A stretch of DNA of 64,000 bases from Ottelia alismoides (taxonomy: Eukaryota; Streptophyta; Magnoliopsida; Alismatales; Hydrocharitaceae): NCBI GenBank assembly GCA_037367405.1, contig JAZKJV010003356.1:124001-188000 (forward strand). Direction: 5' to 3'. The notes under the pieces were generated by a model, which saw nothing but the letters and a program-made list of their open reading frames with translations, was not told where the DNA came from and did no database searches. The translations under genes were made by a program, and so were the position numbers. Below are positions 1 to 10,398 of the stretch, in pieces; positions within the stretch are counted from its first letter, which is position 1, and each line of letters starts with the position of its first letter.

Positions 1-19
1 TTCCACCACAGGAAACAAT

Positions 20-332
20 CTAAACATCAGTTGGAATCAACGCGATGAAGCACAGCGGTAAACCCTGAGCACGAGCACTTTCCTCGTTGAGCATGGAAGG
101 ACGAGATGTGCGACACAAAAGCATGGTTGACGGAATGGGACAACAACACGGCCGGGATCCGAAGAAGCATCCGCGCCGAGGGTGGAGACGGTAGATCCTG
201 CGCACATCTCGCTAGGTTTTGTGATCGGGAGAATATTGGAGGATGGACGGGCGGCGCTGTGTAATGATGGAGGAGGATGGGTTTCGTTTGGATGGGGCAA
301 AAGTGAGAGGAAAGTGCAGGGAGGGAAATCAA
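20..332 (-). other. Possible 5' exon of a minus-strand gene running off the left edge
   Basis: This GC-richer stretch differs from the AT-rich DNA to its right. On the minus strand all three frames stay open for 60-100 codons. One frame begins with a Ser/Pro/His-rich peptide from position 332, another starts MRRIYRLHPRRG from 205. Such composition fits a 5' UTR or an organelle-targeting first exon, but no domain is recognisable and I cannot choose a frame. It ends about 170 bp before a (TA)n tract. It could equally be the GC-rich end of a transposable element. Confidence 0.25.
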
Positions 333-428
333 GTGGGGATATCTTAACCGTTCTTTTTCCTTACCATCTAACGGTTGTCATTCTTTGCTCTCATCCTCTC
401 GTAAAGGCTTGCTCTTATAGGATCACCC

Positions 429-502
<74 letters not shown>
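429..502. repeat. (TA)n microsatellite, about 36 units
   Basis: An uninterrupted AT dinucleotide run. It forms the left border of the TIR element that starts at 501. The short peptides of alternating Ile/Tyr predicted across this and similar tracts are artefacts. Confidence 0.97.
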
Positions 503-503
<1 letters not shown>

Positions 504-1844
504 GAGAAACTTCAAATGAGGCAGGGGCTTACCGTATCTACGGTAAGCCACTAATTTAGATCGTTAGATTTTAATCTACGGATGTTATTAAAACCACCCA
601 AATGTGTCAAAACCATTGACATAATTGCTCGATCAAGTGAAATTTTAGGAAAATTTGTTATCATGCCAACTCTCTCTCCTTAAAAATAGCAATTTGAAAA
701 TGATGCTATGCAATTGTCCTCACGTTTTCTGTTTCCGGAATAAAATATTATGGTAACATTTTGTTACATTAACCTTCTTTGTTTTCTATTTCTGGAATAA
801 AATATTATGGTAACATTTTTGTTACATTAACCTTCTTTGCATAATATACAGGTTAAAGTAACGAAATTCATTTTTTATAGTTTTAACCTTATTCTTCTTG
901 AATAGAATGTTAAGGCAACATAATTTTGAATATAATATTAAGACAACATTTTTGTTTGTATAATACATACATTACATGTGTATCTGACTTCCTTAGTATA
1001 ATGTGTGTATATGGATATTTTACTTCCATCTTTGCACTAGTGAAAAGCTAATATCTCATAAAATATAATTATGCAATGTATATTGAAAGTACCTTTTCAT
1101 CATAAATAACTTAATATTCATCAATTAATTCTTAAAAGAAAAAGGATTAATTCAATTTCGAGATTATAATATCAAAAACATAACCATATTGTATTTTTTT
1201 TCGTGATATATATCGTACAAATTTTAACCAACTACACCATTGTACATTGTAATCCCATCAAGCGTTACGTTAAATACACAAATCTTTACTATTTGTCAAT
1301 ATAATTTTGTAAAATTCTTTATCAATTTATTAATTGTGGTACAACCCTTTACCTTGTGCACTCTTCTTAAAATAATTGAATATTATATCTTTAATTGTAT
1401 GAGTGTCATTAATTTATACAATTTGAATCGAGTCCCACGTCTACCGCATTATTTAACAAATTATTTTGTAAAATGATATGTTATTTTATTAAAATTATTA
1501 CATGATATTGTCATTTAAGAGTCATTAATTATAAAATACAAGCATTTGTTTCATTAAAATTTCACAAAAATTGAACAGCAATCATCCATTTTTGGTAAAT
1601 TTACTAGCATACACGGATGGAAATTAACAAAACTGTTTCAAATTTATTCCAAAAACGTAGGAAATTGTTATTACTCATCCCAAATAACATGTAACATTGA
1701 ATCCTACATTTTAGGAAATGAGATAACTCAAAACCATCCACTAATATTTTAGTGGTTTTAATCACATCCACACCCTTTCAATCCAACGCACGTCATTGAT
1801 GGCTCATCACAATTATGGTGAGACCCCATCTCATTTGAAGGGAT

Positions 1845-1848
<4 letters not shown>
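501..1848. mobile_element. Non-autonomous TIR element in (TA)n, copy 1
   Basis: The left end contains TTCAAATGAGGCAGGGGCTT and the reverse complement of the right end contains TTCAAATGAGATGGGGTCTC. These form imperfect inverted repeats of about 35 bp. Both ends abut (TA)n microsatellites, so no unambiguous target duplication can be read. The interior is AT-rich and non-coding. It holds a direct repeat of about 60 bp (roughly 722-782 and 783-840, centred on TATTATGGTAACATTT) and scattered TTTTGTAAAAT motifs. The last 155 bp recur at 6101-6257. No transposase is encoded. I cannot assign it to a superfamily. Confidence 0.6.

Positions 1849-1880
<32 letters not shown>
1849..1880. repeat. (TA)n microsatellite between two TIR elements
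   Basis: A pure AT run of about 15 units separates the right end of the element at 501-1848 from the left end of the next TIR element at 1880. Confidence 0.95.
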
Positions 1881-1882
<2 letters not shown>

Positions 1883-2090
1883 AATATTTCAGATGAGGTG
1901 CATCTTTCTTGAGTACATGGAAAGCCATGAATCCTCACCGTTGGATTTTCATCAATGGTCATAGTTAAAACTGCCTAACTTTTCATAAAACCACACACGG
2001 TTTTCTATTTTTAGAATGCTTTAATATGTTCCAAAATTAATTTACTCGAAATTCTCGTTAATCATGCAATCCGTTACATGCTGGAAGCCA

Positions 2091-2132
<42 letters not shown>
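2091..2132. repeat. (TC)n microsatellite
   Basis: About 20 CT units lie just upstream of the GC-rich exon-like sequence. A pyrimidine-rich tract in this position is common in plant 5' leaders. It is also the source of the Ser-Leu repeat peptides read across it. Confidence 0.95.
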
Positions 2133-2134
<2 letters not shown>

Positions 2135-2274
2135 GGGCACACGATGCCCACTGGTCCATGGGCGGCCTCTCCTTCCTCCGCCGCCGCCTCCAAGGCCGTA
2201 TCGAGGGCTCCGTCAAGTGCCTCCGTGCTCAGTAGGAACGCCGCCACCGTCTCCTTCTCAATAACGAGAAGAAG

Positions 2275-3724
2275 ATGGAGACCCTCCAAAACCATGAGGA
2301 GGAGCAGCCGGAAATCGCCAATTCAGAATCGTATTCAGATGAGGAAGAGGCTCCGACGCTGATCCCCGTCAGACCTGCAGGTCGGCCCTGCAGATCCGGG
2401 CATACACAGAATCTGGTGGTGTATGAGGACGAAGAGGAGGATGTGTTGCCGGATCCGGTTGAGCAGCAGCAGAGGAAGAAGAGGGCGAGGAAGCTTGGAG
2501 ACGAGTTCAATAGGGTTGCGGATGGCAGTTCTTTTCCGCTGCCGGTTGCAGTGGTGGCATCAAAGGAGGTAAGGAAGGAGAAGGTGGTCTCTGCGCTGAG
2601 GAGCTGTAGGCTTTCTCCTAAGAAGAATCGAGTGGAATAGATTTGCAGCATTTGCTTAGCTTCTTTATGCGTTTGTTTGTGTTTTCTAGCGACATGGATT
2701 ATGTTTCATGTTCTTTGTACACGATTCCGCATATTTAACTCTTGTATCCCCCTCCAGTTAACCCGTGTGAAATTTCTCCTGAGATTCACTTGGCTGTCGC
2801 AAATATTGAAAGAAAGTGAGGCTGCCACTTTTTTTATTTATATTGTCGAATTTTATGTTTCTAATGCTGCTCTATATGTAGGACACGTTTCTTTTCCTTT
2901 CTGAAAAACAGTTTCCTACAGTTTCTAGCTCATCAAAATTTATTTTTTTGTTGAAATTCTGACCTCCCGCCCTTCCCCCCACAAACACACATGCACACAC
3001 ACACACACACCATATACAAAAGAGTCCGAAGGTATTGGCATATTCTCATCCAGATTGTGTTATGCCAACTGTCCTAGCATGAGATGTTAGGTAATCGATC
3101 GTTTTGGTTGTGGCATCATTATTTCCTTGAGTTTTTGCTGAAAGTAGTTGCTACTTTTGTACTTGAAACTTTCCTGGCTGCACCATGATTTGATTTTTGT
3201 TTATGTGCAGGCCTCTCCTAAGAGTAGGGAGTTTTCTTGCATCATTTGGCACAAGGTTCGTGTCTCATTTTTTTGCTGATTGTTTTTGTAATTGAACCGA
3301 TGATTCTTAGTTGCTTATCTGAATCCTTAGATCTCAGTGGATGAGTCAAGGGAGCTTGTCTCACTTAAGGATTCGGCCTTGATGTTGGAGGTAATTGTCC
3401 ATCCTTTGTGAAAATTTGTTTTCTTTGATTAATAAATGTTTCTCTTTGAATTCACTGGAATTCTTGACTCCCGTCTCTTTTTCACATTTTACCTATCATA
3501 TTTCCTAGCGTTGCACATATAAGCATTCACATATCTTATATGGTATGGCTTCCCTTATAACTTGTCACTTGAGAATCTGAGATAAACACCAAATTTAAAC
3601 AGAACTCGTATATCCCATCATTCAGCAACTGCGGTGTACAATGGAATTGGGAGATTTAATGTTGCAATGCTTGTGGCTGCAGATGCACGATTCGATTGTT
3701 GCTATGCACGAACAAACGTGGGAA
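2275..3724 (+). pseudogene. Spliced fragment of an unrecognised acidic protein gene
   Basis: Four exon-like blocks can be joined without a frame change. The first runs 2275-2568 and starts METLQNHEEE. It is rich in Glu/Asp and followed by a basic RKKRARK segment, and it ends at a strong donor (GAG|GTAAGG). The others are 3211-3255 (after TGTGCAG), 3331-3390 (after CCTTAG) and 3683-3724 (after GCTGCAG, before GTAAGT). All three are multiples of three (15, 20 and 14 codons), include WHKISVDESRELVSL and MHDSIVAMHEQTW, and have GT-AG borders. Without the first splice the frame stops at 2640. No continuation is visible beyond 3724. I do not recognise the family. Because the block sits inside a TIR element, a captured and truncated gene fragment is most likely. 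A functional small gene is possible. Confidence 0.5.
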
Positions 3725-4795
3725 GTAAGTTATATACATATAATGGGATGTAATGAGAATTGTATTGAGTGTTTCTTATACAGAGTGAAACCCTAAATCC
3801 CTAAGCAAACAAATGAGAAAAAATAGTCCTTAATATGATTTCTAGAATTAGAAAGCACAAAAATAGTTAAAATACTAATATTTTCATAACTCCTTAAGTT
3901 TTTTTATCAATTCCCCCATTGAGTTGGAGCACATTTAATGTATCGATCATGTCTAACTTGGAAGTCAACAGTGAAGTGCACTTCTGCAGTAGAGCTTTGA
4001 TGACATCTACAAGTTGTAGCTTCATAGAAATGTGATGAGTGATAGATATCTTCCCTTTACATATCACATACCTGATAAAATGAAAATCTACTTCAATGTA
4101 CTTGGTGCATTCATGAAAGACAAAATTAGTTGTAATATAAGCAGCCAGCTTGTTGTAGTAAAAGAGAGGAATTAGAGTTTTATGGATAGAGTTCCTGTAT
4201 ATAGATGACGGGCCAACCAATCTCACAAATGGCTTGGGCTATAACTTTATACTTTGCCTATATCATTTTTTTCTCATCAATATATCATTTTTTTATCATT
4301 GAATAGATGCAAAAATATTATAAAGAGCAATATAATTTGTAACAAGTCTATGATCTTTTAATTTTCCAGTCCATCATTTACATTTTTGAAAGGTATTATT
4401 TTGTATTATTTTACCAATGTTTTGTATTTAAAGGTTTTATTTTGTAAATCTTAGTAAACTAAAGCAAACATAACGTCCCTACCAGTTGCGAATTCATACG
4501 TTATCCTCAAGTTTGATTTATAATGTAAACTTTTGTTTTATTAATATTGTGTTATGTTCAGTCATATAGTAATATTGAGACATATATTTCATATAACTGA
4601 TTAAAATTGCAATATAACTGACAACAAATACCTAGAAATACCTAGAGGAATTGATTTATTTAGTAATGTTTTGCAGTGTTTTGTATTGTGCCTTTTTATT
4701 TTGTAAATCTGAGTAGTTTAAAGTAAATACTCAGACACTCCTCAGTTTCAAATTCATATGCTCTTTTCAAGTTTGAGTTATTTTTGTAAACTTCA
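3725..4795. other. AT-rich non-coding interior of the TIR element
   Basis: I see no coding potential here. Divergent partial copies of the downstream 359-bp repeat (around 4380-4520 and 4660-4795) can be seen through the motifs TTTTGTATTGT, TTTTGTAAATC and CAGTTTCAAAT. Confidence 0.6.
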
Positions 4796-5866
4796 CTTCG
4801 GATATTGAAATTTCTGAATATTGTGTTGTTATACATACATATTGTAAAATAGGAAGTTAGTTCGCAAGTTACTGGTAGAAATTGTAAAATAAATCACACT
4901 ATTTGCCAGTACGAAAGAATTTATATTGTATTCTTTTGCATTGTTTTGTATTGTATTCCTTTTTTTTGTAAATCACAGTAACTTTAAGTGACCCAACGAC
5001 ATTCTCAGTTTCAAATATGAAGGTATACGGTAAGTATAATCTATTTTAGGAATTTTTTCAGTAGTTAGTCGAATTAATTTTATAACTTTTTGAATTTTTA
5101 AAAATCGTAAAATATATGTTTTCAAATTTCACACGCTCAATCACCTAACCTTTACTTCGGATATTGAAATTTCTGAATATTGTGTTGTTATACATACATA
5201 TTGTAAAATGGGAAGTTAGTTCGCAAGTTACTAGTAGAAATTGTAAAATAAATCACACTATTTGCCAGTATGAAAGAATTTATATTGTATTCTTTTGCAT
5301 TATTTTGTATTGTATTCCTTTTTTTTGTAAATCACAGTAACTTTAAGTGACCCAACGACATTCTCAGTTTCAAATACGAAGGTATACTGTAAGTATAATC
5401 TATTTTAGGAATTTTTTCAGTAGTTAGTCGAATAAATTTTATAACTTTTTGAATTTTTAAAATTCGTAAAATATATGTTTTCAAATTTCACACGCTCAAT
5501 CACCTAACCTTTACTTCGGATATTGAAATTTCTGAATATTGTGTTGTTATACATACATATTGTAAAATGGGAAGTTAGTTCGCAAGTTACTGGTAGACAT
5601 TGTAAAATAAATCACACTATTTACCAGTACAAAAGAATTTATATTGTATTCTTTTGCATTGTTTTGTATTGTATTCCTTTTTTTTGTAAATCACAGTAAC
5701 TTTAAGTGACCCAACGACATTCTCAGTTTCAAAAACGAAGGTATACAGTAAGTATAATCTATTTTAGGAATTTTTTCAGTAGTTACTCGAATTAATTTTA
5801 TAACTTTTTGAATTTTTAAAAATCATAAAATATATGTTTTCAAATTTCACACGCTCAATCACCTCC
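4796..5866. repeat. Three tandem copies of a 359-bp repeat
   Basis: The unit begins CTTCGGATATTGAAATTTCT and restarts at 4796, 5155 and 5514, giving periods of 359 bp. The third copy decays near 5866. Copies differ by only scattered substitutions (for example GGTAGAAATTG versus GGTAGACATTG). Each unit holds several TTGTAAAAT and TTTTGTATTG motifs. Long near-identical units fit recent unequal recombination within the host element. Confidence 0.92.
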
Positions 5867-6024
5867 TTAATTTTAGGTAAGTAGTTAATTCTAATACCAC
5901 TCTTAGCTTTTCTTTGGTGGTTTTAATCTCATCCATTAGATCCACATCATATGGTCTTTATGAGTGGCTTTCCATGGTGCATGGAAAGGTGCACCTCATT
6001 GGAAGGGCCCTCATTTGAAGGGGT

Positions 6025-6027
<3 letters not shown>

Positions 6028-6099
<72 letters not shown>
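6028..6099. repeat. (TA)n microsatellite, about 36 units
   Basis: A long AT run lies between the right end of the 1880-6010 element and the truncated 3' end copy that starts at 6101. Confidence 0.97.
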
Positions 6100-6100
<1 letters not shown>

Positions 6101-6253
6101 CGTTGAATCCTACATTTTAGGAAATGAGATAACTCAAAACCATCCGCTAATATTTTAGTGGTTTTAATCACATCCACACCCTTTCAATCCAACGCACGTC
6201 ATTGATGGCTCATCACAATTATGGTGAGACCCCACCTCATTTGAAGGGGTCCC

Positions 6254-6257
<4 letters not shown>
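6101..6257. mobile_element. Truncated copy of the 501-1848 element (3' end only)
   Basis: This matches 1694-1848 almost base for base, from TTGAATCCTACATTTTAGG to the terminal CATTTGAAGGGGTCCCTA. It begins immediately after one (TA)n tract and ends at another. Only the terminal 155 bp is present. A partial insertion, or recombination between the flanking TA tracts, would explain it. Confidence 0.8.
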
Positions 6258-6288
<31 letters not shown>

Positions 6289-6297
6289 GGGGAGGGG

Positions 6298-6458
6298 AGT
6301 GATCCTATGAGAGCCAAAATTTGTGAGAGCATGAGAGCATGCATTCTGGACCACATGATTCAATTATGAGAGAGTAGACCATGAGAGAGAAAACAAAATC
6401 ATGTGGTTCAGAATGCATGCTCTCATACTCTCACATTTTTTGCTCTCATAGGATAACT
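6298..6458. mobile_element. Fold-back MITE of about 160 bp in (GA)n/(TC)n
   Basis: The left arm (AGTGATCCTATGAGAGC through GCATGCATTCTGGACCACAT) is the near-complement of the right arm (ATGTGGTTCAGAATGCATGC through GCTCTCATAGGATAACT). The arms are about 60 bp long with a spacer of about 35 bp. GA repeats lie to the left and CT repeats to the right. It is non-coding. Confidence 0.75.
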
Positions 6459-6459
6459 C

Positions 6460-6500
<41 letters not shown>

Positions 6501-6516
6501 CTATATATATATATAT
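6459..6516. repeat. Compound (TC)n-(TA)n microsatellite
   Basis: A CT run is followed by TATATATATA. It forms the left border of the fold-back MITE at 6517. Confidence 0.9.
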
Positions 6517-6890
6517 GGGTTAAATGAGGCTACTCCCTGGATGTAGCCAATTGACTACTCCCACCCTCATTTTTCTCCTATATTTTATTTTTTTTGGAAA
6601 ATAAAAATATGTATATTCATCACTATATCCCCCTAACATGTCATTCAAATTTCGTCAAAAACAGAGAACTCTATGCCCTCCATCTGAAGGGGGTCATTTC
6701 AACAATTCTGAGACCGCTAAAATTTGACAGTCTTGATGGAGGGGATAGAAGTCTCGAATTAAGTCAAATTTTTAATGACACCTTGATGACATATTGTGAT
6801 CTAAATTCCAATAGGTTTTAGTTAATAAAAATAAGAAAAATACAGGAAAAATGGGAGGGAGCACGTAAGTTAGCTACAACCAGGGAGATA

Positions 6891-6894
<4 letters not shown>
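6517..6894. mobile_element. Fold-back MITE family M, copy 1 (diverged)
   Basis: It starts GGGTTAAATGAGGCTACTCC and ends near CAGGGAGATACTCC, with arms complementary over most of their length (ACTACTCCCACCCTCATTTT against its counterpart on the right). The centre holds a GAGGGGGTC-like palindrome. Compared with copies 2, 3 and 5 it has GAGGCTACTCC in place of GGGGCTGCCCC, and it is closest to the copy at 12504. Flanked by (TA)n and (TC)n. Confidence 0.75.
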
Positions 6895-6928
<34 letters not shown>

Positions 6929-6955
6929 CTCTTATATATATATATATATATATAT
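6895..6955. repeat. Compound (TC)n-(TA)n microsatellite
   Basis: A CT run and then a TA run separate MITE copies 1 and 2. Confidence 0.9.
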
Positions 6956-7342
6956 GGGTAAAATAGGGCTGCCCCCAGGGAGTAGCCAACTTGGCTACTC
7001 CCACCCCTATTTTTCCCTCATTTTTTTATTTTTTTGGAAAATAAAAATTTGTGTATTCATCATTATATCCCTCTCACATTCTATTAAAATTTCGTCAGAA
7101 ATAGAGACTCCTAAGCCCTCCATCCAGACGTCATTTTTTTAACGGTCGCAGGATTTTTTAAATCGACCATGTTTGGATGGAGGCCATAGGAGTCTCTGTT
7201 TCTGACGAAATTTTAATAGAATGTGAGAGGGATATAATGATGAATATACAAATTTTTATTTTTCAAAAAAATAAAAAAATGAGGGAAAAATAGGGGTGGG
7301 AGTAGCCAAGTTGGCTACTCCCTGGGGGCAGCCCCATTTACC
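6956..7342. mobile_element. Fold-back MITE family M, copy 2 (near-perfect palindrome)
   Basis: The left arm starts GGGTAAAATAGGGCTGCCCC and the right arm ends GGCAGCCCCATTTACC. The two arms, each about 170-180 bp, are almost exact reverse complements, including GGGAGTAGCCAACTTGGCTA and TTTCGTCAGAAATAGAGACT. The short centre includes AACGGTCGCAGGATTTTTT. TA dinucleotides flank both ends. A transcript would form a very long hairpin, a plausible source of small RNAs. Confidence 0.85.
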
Positions 7343-7593
7343 TATATATATATATATATATATATATGATATCTTTCAAATAGGACATGGTCCTTCCATC
7401 CATATGGAAGGCCAACGATCTCACACATCCCTATTTAATCCAACGATTGTCATTAAAGGTGTGTTATTATTATTATTTAATTAACCAAAAACCTATTTTG
7501 GTCATTATTCATTATCTAAATATAGTATGTAATAACATAAAATATTCTCCTCATTAATCTCTCTCCGAATCTTTCCATTCATTTCAAAATCTC

Positions 7594-8655
7594 ACGCACA
7601 AAAATAGGGGGAGGAGGAGGTTGGGCGTTGTGCATCTCTATTTCCATCGTCGCTCTTCTCGAATGATCGGCTAAAAAATAGGAGGAGGAGGAGGAGGGAC
7701 GTCGACATGATCGGCAAGAGGGTTCGTCTTCCTTGAGGTGAGATCCAGATTTGCATCTCCATTTCCGTCGTCGCTCTTCTCGAATGATCGGCAAAAAAAT
7801 ATGGAGAGGAGGACGTCGACATGATCGGCAAGATTGTTCGTCTTCCTTGATGTGAGATCCAGGTCTTCTTATTCACCATCATCACGGGCAAGAGGTTCTC
7901 CTTTCGTCGAAGGCTACGCCGACGCGAGGGGTGTAGTTAGTCGTAGAGGAAGAGAGGGTGCAGTGTATCTATCGGCAGATGGCGGTCGTGGACTCTTCTG
8001 TCACGATTGATTCCTACTTCGTCAATCCAACTGCATACGAGGTATTATTGTACATATCATTTTTTACAATAGATCATGGGGTATATCAGTACGTGCTCTT
8101 GTAACCCTAATGGTGCAGTATGTACAAACATTTAATTGGCATGGGAATTCTTGTAACCCTAAATGTCCATCATTGATAGAAATGTACTCCAAGTATCTTG
8201 TATTTAAGTCCATGATATCAGAATTTATTCTATGATTATTGCGAGTTTACATGTTCCATCCGGAAGATAATTCGGTGGACTACATACTTTGTGCCAAGCC
8301 TGATTTTAGATTCTAGTTTGTGAATTTATAGATAGAGGTGGATGTCTAGTTGATTGGATCTCTGTAATTAGTGTCTGGTTTCGGTGATGTAATCTCTCGA
8401 TGATATACCCGTACGAAACAATTCCACATATCATTTGTGCTTTTTAACGCTAAGGTTGCATCCTTATAAGGAATTACTCACGCACAAAAATAGGGAGAGG
8501 AGGACGTCGAGCGTTGTGCATCTCCATTTCTGTCGTCGCTCTTCTCGAATGATCGGCAAAAAATAGGGGAGGAGGGAGGACGTCGACATGATTGGTAAGA
8601 GGTTCGTCTTCCTTGATGTGAGATCCAGATCTTCTTATTCACCATCATCACGGGG
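7594..8655. repeat. Repeated block of about 110-150 bp, three copies inside the TIR element
   Basis: The string CGTCGCTCTTCTCGAATGAT followed by CGGCWAAAAAATA occurs near 7648, 7770 and 8530. It is accompanied by GGAGGACGTCGACATGAT and TTCGTCTTCCTTG. The copy from 8481 also repeats the preceding CACGCACAAAAATAGGG. The copies vary slightly and have no convincing reading frame. Confidence 0.8.
7979..8041 (+). other. Exon-like micro-ORF inside the TIR element
   Basis: An ATG opens a 21-codon stretch (MAVVDSSVTIDSYFVNPTAYE) that ends at a possible donor (GAG|GTATTA). A possible acceptor (TTGCAG) lies near 8745, and a splice to it would stop after five codons. No family is recognisable. It may be a captured exon or chance. 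Confidence 0.2.
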
Positions 8656-9662
8656 GATCCACCTGCATTTGATTTATATATGGGATAAAGATATGCAGTA
8701 GGATTTATATATATATTAGTGAGCATTGTACCCATTGCATTGCAGATCGCGTCGACGACCTAGAGATCGGAGCAAATCGGTTCGTATGCGTCGGCTTTGA
8801 TGTATTGTCTGATCGTGGTGCGGAGTTGACGACGTGATGTGCGGGCTTATTGGTGACTATCGGAGACGTTCTTCATGCAAGCGACAACGATAAAAAAGTG
8901 ATGCACCCAGTAATGGGTGAAGAACAGTTCGCAGTTTGATACAATATTGATTTGTACTGTACAATATTAGTCTGTATATACAATTTGGATATGTATTATA
9001 CAAATTTGTGATGTATTTTTACGAATCAGATGGTTGCGAATGAGAATTATATTTTTTATAAATCTTGTATATATTGATGTGCATTACACATTTTTGATGT
9101 ACATTATACATTTTAGATGTGTTTTATACAAATTTGATTTGTATATTCGCATCAATTAAGCGTTAATGACTATCACAATTTTTACAAAAAAACTATAGGA
9201 ATTTTATTATACAAAGAACCATACAATCGTTACAAAGAACCACACGTTAATTACTAATATGAATTGTATTTTACAAAGAACCATGCAAAATTTACAAATA
9301 ACGGATGACTTTTTTAATAAACAACGTATTATACAAAAAACATGCAGTCATTACAAAAGGAACCTTAAATTCTACAAAAAATACGTGAGAATACAAAAAT
9401 ATGCCCTAGATAATATCGTCCAGCAAAAAATTAGATTTTTCTAAATATGGTACTGCAAAAAAATACCAAAAATAAAAGTAGCTAAAATTAGTATTTCAGA
9501 TATTAATTAACGTGCATAATTAATGCAAAAATTGATGACCAAAATACCCTTCTAGGCATCAAAATTTGAAGATGCCGTTGGATTTCTATCCGATGGCCCA
9601 GATCGTTGGCCTTCCTTAGGGATGGAAGGACCACGTCTCATTTGAAAGGCCCCAATATATTA

Positions 9663-9697
<35 letters not shown>

Positions 9698-9699
<2 letters not shown>

Positions 9700-10040
9700 G
9701 GTTAAATGGAGCTGCCCCCCTGGGAGTAGCCAACTTGGCTACTCCCACCCCTATTTTTCCCTTATTTTTTATTCCTTTTGAAAATAAAAATTTGTAAATT
9801 CATCATTATATCCCTCTAACATTCTACTAAAATTTCGTCAGAAATAGAGACTCCTACGCCTCCATCCAAACAGTGTCGATTTAAAAAATCTTGTGACCGT
9901 TAAAAAAATGACATCTAGATGGAGGGCCTAGGAGTCTCTGTTTCTGACGAAATTTTAACAGAATGTTAGAGAGATATAGTGATGAATATACAAATTTTTA
10001 TTTCCAAAGAAATAAAAAAATGAGGGGAAAATAGGGGTTA
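9698..10040. mobile_element. Fold-back MITE family M, copy 3
   Basis: The left arm GGGGTTAAATGGAGCTGCCC runs through TTTCGTCAGAAATAGAGACT to a centre near 9895. The right arm (TTTCTGACGAAATTTTAACA and onward) then returns. The final 30 bp of the right arm are replaced by the start of copy 4, so the two copies appear fused. Flanked on the left by a (TA)n tract at 9657-9697. Confidence 0.78.
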
Positions 10041-10398
10041 TGAGTTTAATGGGGCTGCCCCCCGTCGTTTTCGGTATTTTTTTATTTTTTTTTGAAAAAT
10101 ATCATCATGTATATTCATCCATATATCCCTCCTATATGCCATTCGAATTTCATCAGAAACAGAGACTCCTACGACCTTCATCCAGACAATCATTTTTAAC
10201 GGTAACAAGATTTTTTAAATTGACACCATCTCGATGGAGGCCGTAGAAGTCTCTGTTTCTGACGAAATTCGAATGACATATAAGAGGGATATAGGGATGA
10301 ACATACGTGATTTTATTTTTCAAAAAAATAAAAAAAACGCAAAAAATAGGGGGCGGAGTAGCCATGTTGGCTGCCCCCAGAGGGCAACCCCATTAAAT
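10041..10398. mobile_element. Fold-back MITE family M, copy 4
   Basis: It begins around TTTAATGGGGCTGCCCCCC and ends at GGGCAACCCCATTAAATCC. The arms include GAAACAGAGACTCCTACGAC and its complement around 10240. More diverged than copy 2 (ATATGCCATTCGAATTTC instead of ACATTCTATTAAAATTTC). Joined directly to copy 3. Confidence 0.75.

Larger units (their letters stand above)
1880..6010. mobile_element. 4.1-kb TIR element in (TA)n carrying gene exons and tandem repeats
   Basis: The left end (GGGAATATTTCAGATGAGGT, then GCATCTTTCTT and ATGGAAAGCCA) pairs with the reverse complement of the right end (GGGCCCTTCCAATGAGGTGC, then ACCTTTCC and ATGGAAAGCCA). The imperfect terminal inverted repeats span about 45 bp. 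Both sides lie next to (TA)n. On the right, a further 20 bp resembling the 3' tip of the 501-1848 element intervenes. Inside are a spliced gene fragment (2064-3724), an AT-rich region, and three 359-bp tandem repeats (4796-5866). No transposase was found. Ends and motif content resemble the elements at 7367 and 10418. I infer a family of non-autonomous DNA transposons that can carry host gene pieces. Confidence 0.55.
7367..9655. mobile_element. 2.3-kb TIR element in (TA)n with internal repeats
   Basis: The left end contains CTTTCAAATAGGACATGGTC and CTTCCATCC. The reverse complement of the right end contains CTTTCAAATGAGACGTGGTC and CTTCCATCC, followed on both sides by GGAAGGCCAACGATCT. The inverted repeats span about 55 bp and both ends abut (TA)n. 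The left interior has GGAGGAGGAGG-rich blocks, the right interior is dense in TTTACAAA motifs. No transposase was found. The end structure places it near the elements at 501, 1880 and 10418. Confidence 0.65.

Noticed and set aside
182..502. 106-codon plus-strand frame at the left edge
   Set aside because: Its last third is an Ile/Tyr repeat read through the (TA)n microsatellite and the first part has no domain.
4796..5866. Possible CRISPR-like or satellite array
   Set aside because: Units of 359 bp without spacers in a plant genome are simple tandem repeats, not CRISPR. Only three copies exist, so it is not yet a satellite.
5947..6177. Overlapping frames with long Ile-Tyr runs on both strands
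   Set aside because: Pure translation of the AT microsatellite.
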